Origin: an uncultured Rhodospirillales bacterium
Lineage (GTDB): Bacteria > Pseudomonadota > Alphaproteobacteria > Acetobacterales > Acetobacteraceae
Direction of reading: 5' to 3'
NCBI GenBank assembly: GCA_903844785.1
Contig: CAIMVB010000260.1
Location: 1-6,979 of the forward strand
DNA length: 6,979 bases
Shown: piece by piece, positions 5,739 through 6,979 of the stretch
Numbering within the stretch: position 1 is the first letter of the stretch
Layout: each line of letters starts with the position of its first letter
Notes under the pieces: model-generated
Told to the model about the DNA's origin: nothing
The model's input: the letters and a program-made list of their open reading frames with translations, nothing else
Databases searched by the model: none
Program-made: the position numbers and the translations under genes

Positions 5739-6979
5739 TTATCGTTGGCCGGCGCGCCAGCGGGCCCATGGCGCGATGTCGGGTAGTCGCTGGGGTGTGG
5801 CGGCGGGGCCGGAGAATCTGAGGCCAATATCCGGCGCATCGGCCACTGGTGGGCGCAGTGCCACGGCAATATCCAAAGCTTGGCGCGGCAAATCCATGAA
5901 ACCCGTCATGCGGGCCGAAACGCCCGCTTCGCCGGCCAGGCGCATTTCCAGCAATTCAAGACGCCCGGCGGTCAATTGCCAACCACCTTCAAGCCGTTCC
6001 ACTGCGGTCGCGCCGCCCAGCAGGGCGCGGCGCAGCGCGGCTTCTGCTGCTGCGGCATCCGCCAGCCCTGCGCTTGCATAAGCATCCCGCAGCGCAAGCC
6101 CGGCCAGGACACCATCCGCCAGCAGAAAGCGCCCCGCGCCTTGCAGTGAGGCGATAAGCGCCGATGCAGAATGCCCCGATGCCGCGAGCCGCCCGGCCAT
6201 ATCAATGCGCCCGGCCGCAAGATCAAAGGGAAAATCAAAGACCGGATGGGCGAGGGTGGCGCTGCTAATGTCAAAGCTGCCTTCCAGCAGGGGCGGTTTG
6301 ACACTGGTATCCACTTGGCCGCGCCCTTCCATCCGCCCGCCGGCAAGGGCTGCGTTGAAGGATTGAAGTTGCAGCAACCCATTTTCGAGGGTCAGTTCCG
6401 CATTAACGTTTTGAATGGGCGGCAGGCCAAACAGCGCAATGCGCGTGGCCATAAGGCTGAGCGAGCCATCCACCCCAGGCAAGAATGCAAGCGGCAAGGG
6501 TTCAGTATCTGTAGTATCCAGTGGCGGCAGGGCAAGATTTTCCGCCGCAATGCGCCAGGCGAATTTTGGCCTGGCACTGCCCAATTCCAGCCGCCCTTCG
6601 CCGGAAAGCCGCGTATCCGCCGCCACAAGGGTGAAGAAGGGCAGCGTGATGTCAGCACCTTCCGCAGCGATGCGCGCAATGAAGGAGGCCGAGCCCTCAC
6701 CCATCCAGACAGGTTCGCTGCGTCCAAAAGCCAGCGCGAAAAGCCGCGCAGCGCTGGGGTGGCGGAAGGTCACGCTGCCCTGTCCACGGGCCTTGGTCAG
6801 ATCCAGCAGGGCGTCTGCTGAAAGCCGTGAATCCTCAAGCCCGATATCGGCGTTCAGCGACAAGGCTTCAGGCAAGCCATTGCTTTTGAGATTGAGCGAA
6901 AACGGTAACGCCGCGAAGCCAGCGGAAAGGCCCAGCGCCTCGGTCAGAACGGGCGGTAGCGCACTGGCCATGGGTGCGG
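5739..6979 (-). CDS. AsmA-family envelope protein, C-terminal part (5' partial)
   Basis: The frame is open to the right window edge, reading leftwards, and the ATG at 6971 need not be the real start; AsmA-family proteins are usually much longer, with an N-terminal membrane anchor that would lie outside the window. About 412 residues are visible. They show the repetitive beta-strand style of AsmA/YhjG-type proteins (alternating hydrophobic strands with GxG turns, e.g. GEGRLELGSA, GRMEGRGQVD) and the AsmA C-terminal signature: ALIASLQGAGRFLLADGVLA followed by LALRDAY, then RLELLEMRLAGEAGVSARMT and DLPRQALDIAVALRP. The C-terminus is SGPAATPQRLPDIAPWAR..., a common end for the family. AsmA-like proteins are inner-membrane-anchored periplasmic bridges implicated in phospholipid transport and outer-membrane assembly; the specific role here is unknown. 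The TAA stop is at 5741-5739, tail-to-tail with tsaD. Confidence 0.85.
   Translation of the reverse strand, partial: APMASALPPVLTEALGLSAGFAALPFSLNLKSNGLPEALSLNADIGLEDSRLSADALLDLTKARGQGSVTFRHPSAARLFALAFGRSEPVWMGEGSASFIARIAAEGADITLPFFTLVAADTRLSGEGRLELGSARPKFAWRIAAENLALPPLDTTDTEPLPLAFLPGVDGSLSLMATRIALFGLPPIQNVNAELTLENGLLQLQSFNAALAGGRMEGRGQVDTSVKPPLLEGSFDISSATLAHPVFDFPFDLAAGRIDMAGRLAASGHSASALIASLQGAGRFLLADGVLAGLALRDAYASAGLADAAAAEAALRRALLGGATAVERLEGGWQLTAGRLELLEMRLAGEAGVSARMTGFMDLPRQALDIAVALRPPVADAPDIGLRFSGPAATPQRLPDIAPWARWRAGQR

Noticed and set aside
6171..6821. 216-codon plus-strand frame opposite the AsmA-like gene
   Set aside because: A shadow of the AsmA-like coding strand; composition is unlike a real protein and no motif is recognised.

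Overview
The window is a piece of an alphaproteobacterial chromosome, moderately GC-rich. The evidence is the gene set: a flagellin next to flbT and flaF, a pair of flagellin regulators typical of alphaproteobacteria, plus the protein sequence style. A Rhodospirillales/Acetobacteraceae-type host is plausible, but I cannot fix the genus by reading alone.

Layout, left to right. (1) 1-2439, plus strand: the hook-filament junction genes flgK (5' end cut off by the window edge) and flgL, separated by only 3 nt and so probably co-transcribed and translationally coupled. (2) 2440-2915: a long non-coding stretch of about 476 bp, AT-rich in its second half, with several short inverted and direct repeats. 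It must hold the 3' end of the flgKL transcript and probably the promoter and mRNA leader of the flagellin gene. I found no convincing textbook promoter in it. (3) 2916-4568, plus strand: a compact flagellin gene, a GC-rich hairpin, then flbT and flaF, which overlap by 4 nt. (4) 4569-4692: a short spacer. (5) 4693-5733, plus strand: tsaD, a tRNA-modification housekeeping gene unrelated to motility, which marks the right border of the flagellar block. (6) 5739-6979, minus strand: the C-terminal part of an AsmA-family envelope protein, convergent with tsaD and only 5 bp from it. Its N-terminus lies beyond the window.

How the genes fit together: FlgK and FlgL form the junction between hook and filament. 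The flagellin polymerises on it. FlbT (post-transcriptional regulator of flagellin mRNA in Caulobacter) and FlaF (needed for flagellin production or secretion) tune flagellin supply. TsaD makes the t6A modification of ANN-decoding tRNAs, and the AsmA-like protein belongs to envelope lipid homeostasis. I see no mobile element, CRISPR array, RNA gene or defence-like system. The least explained part is the structured flagellin leader region.
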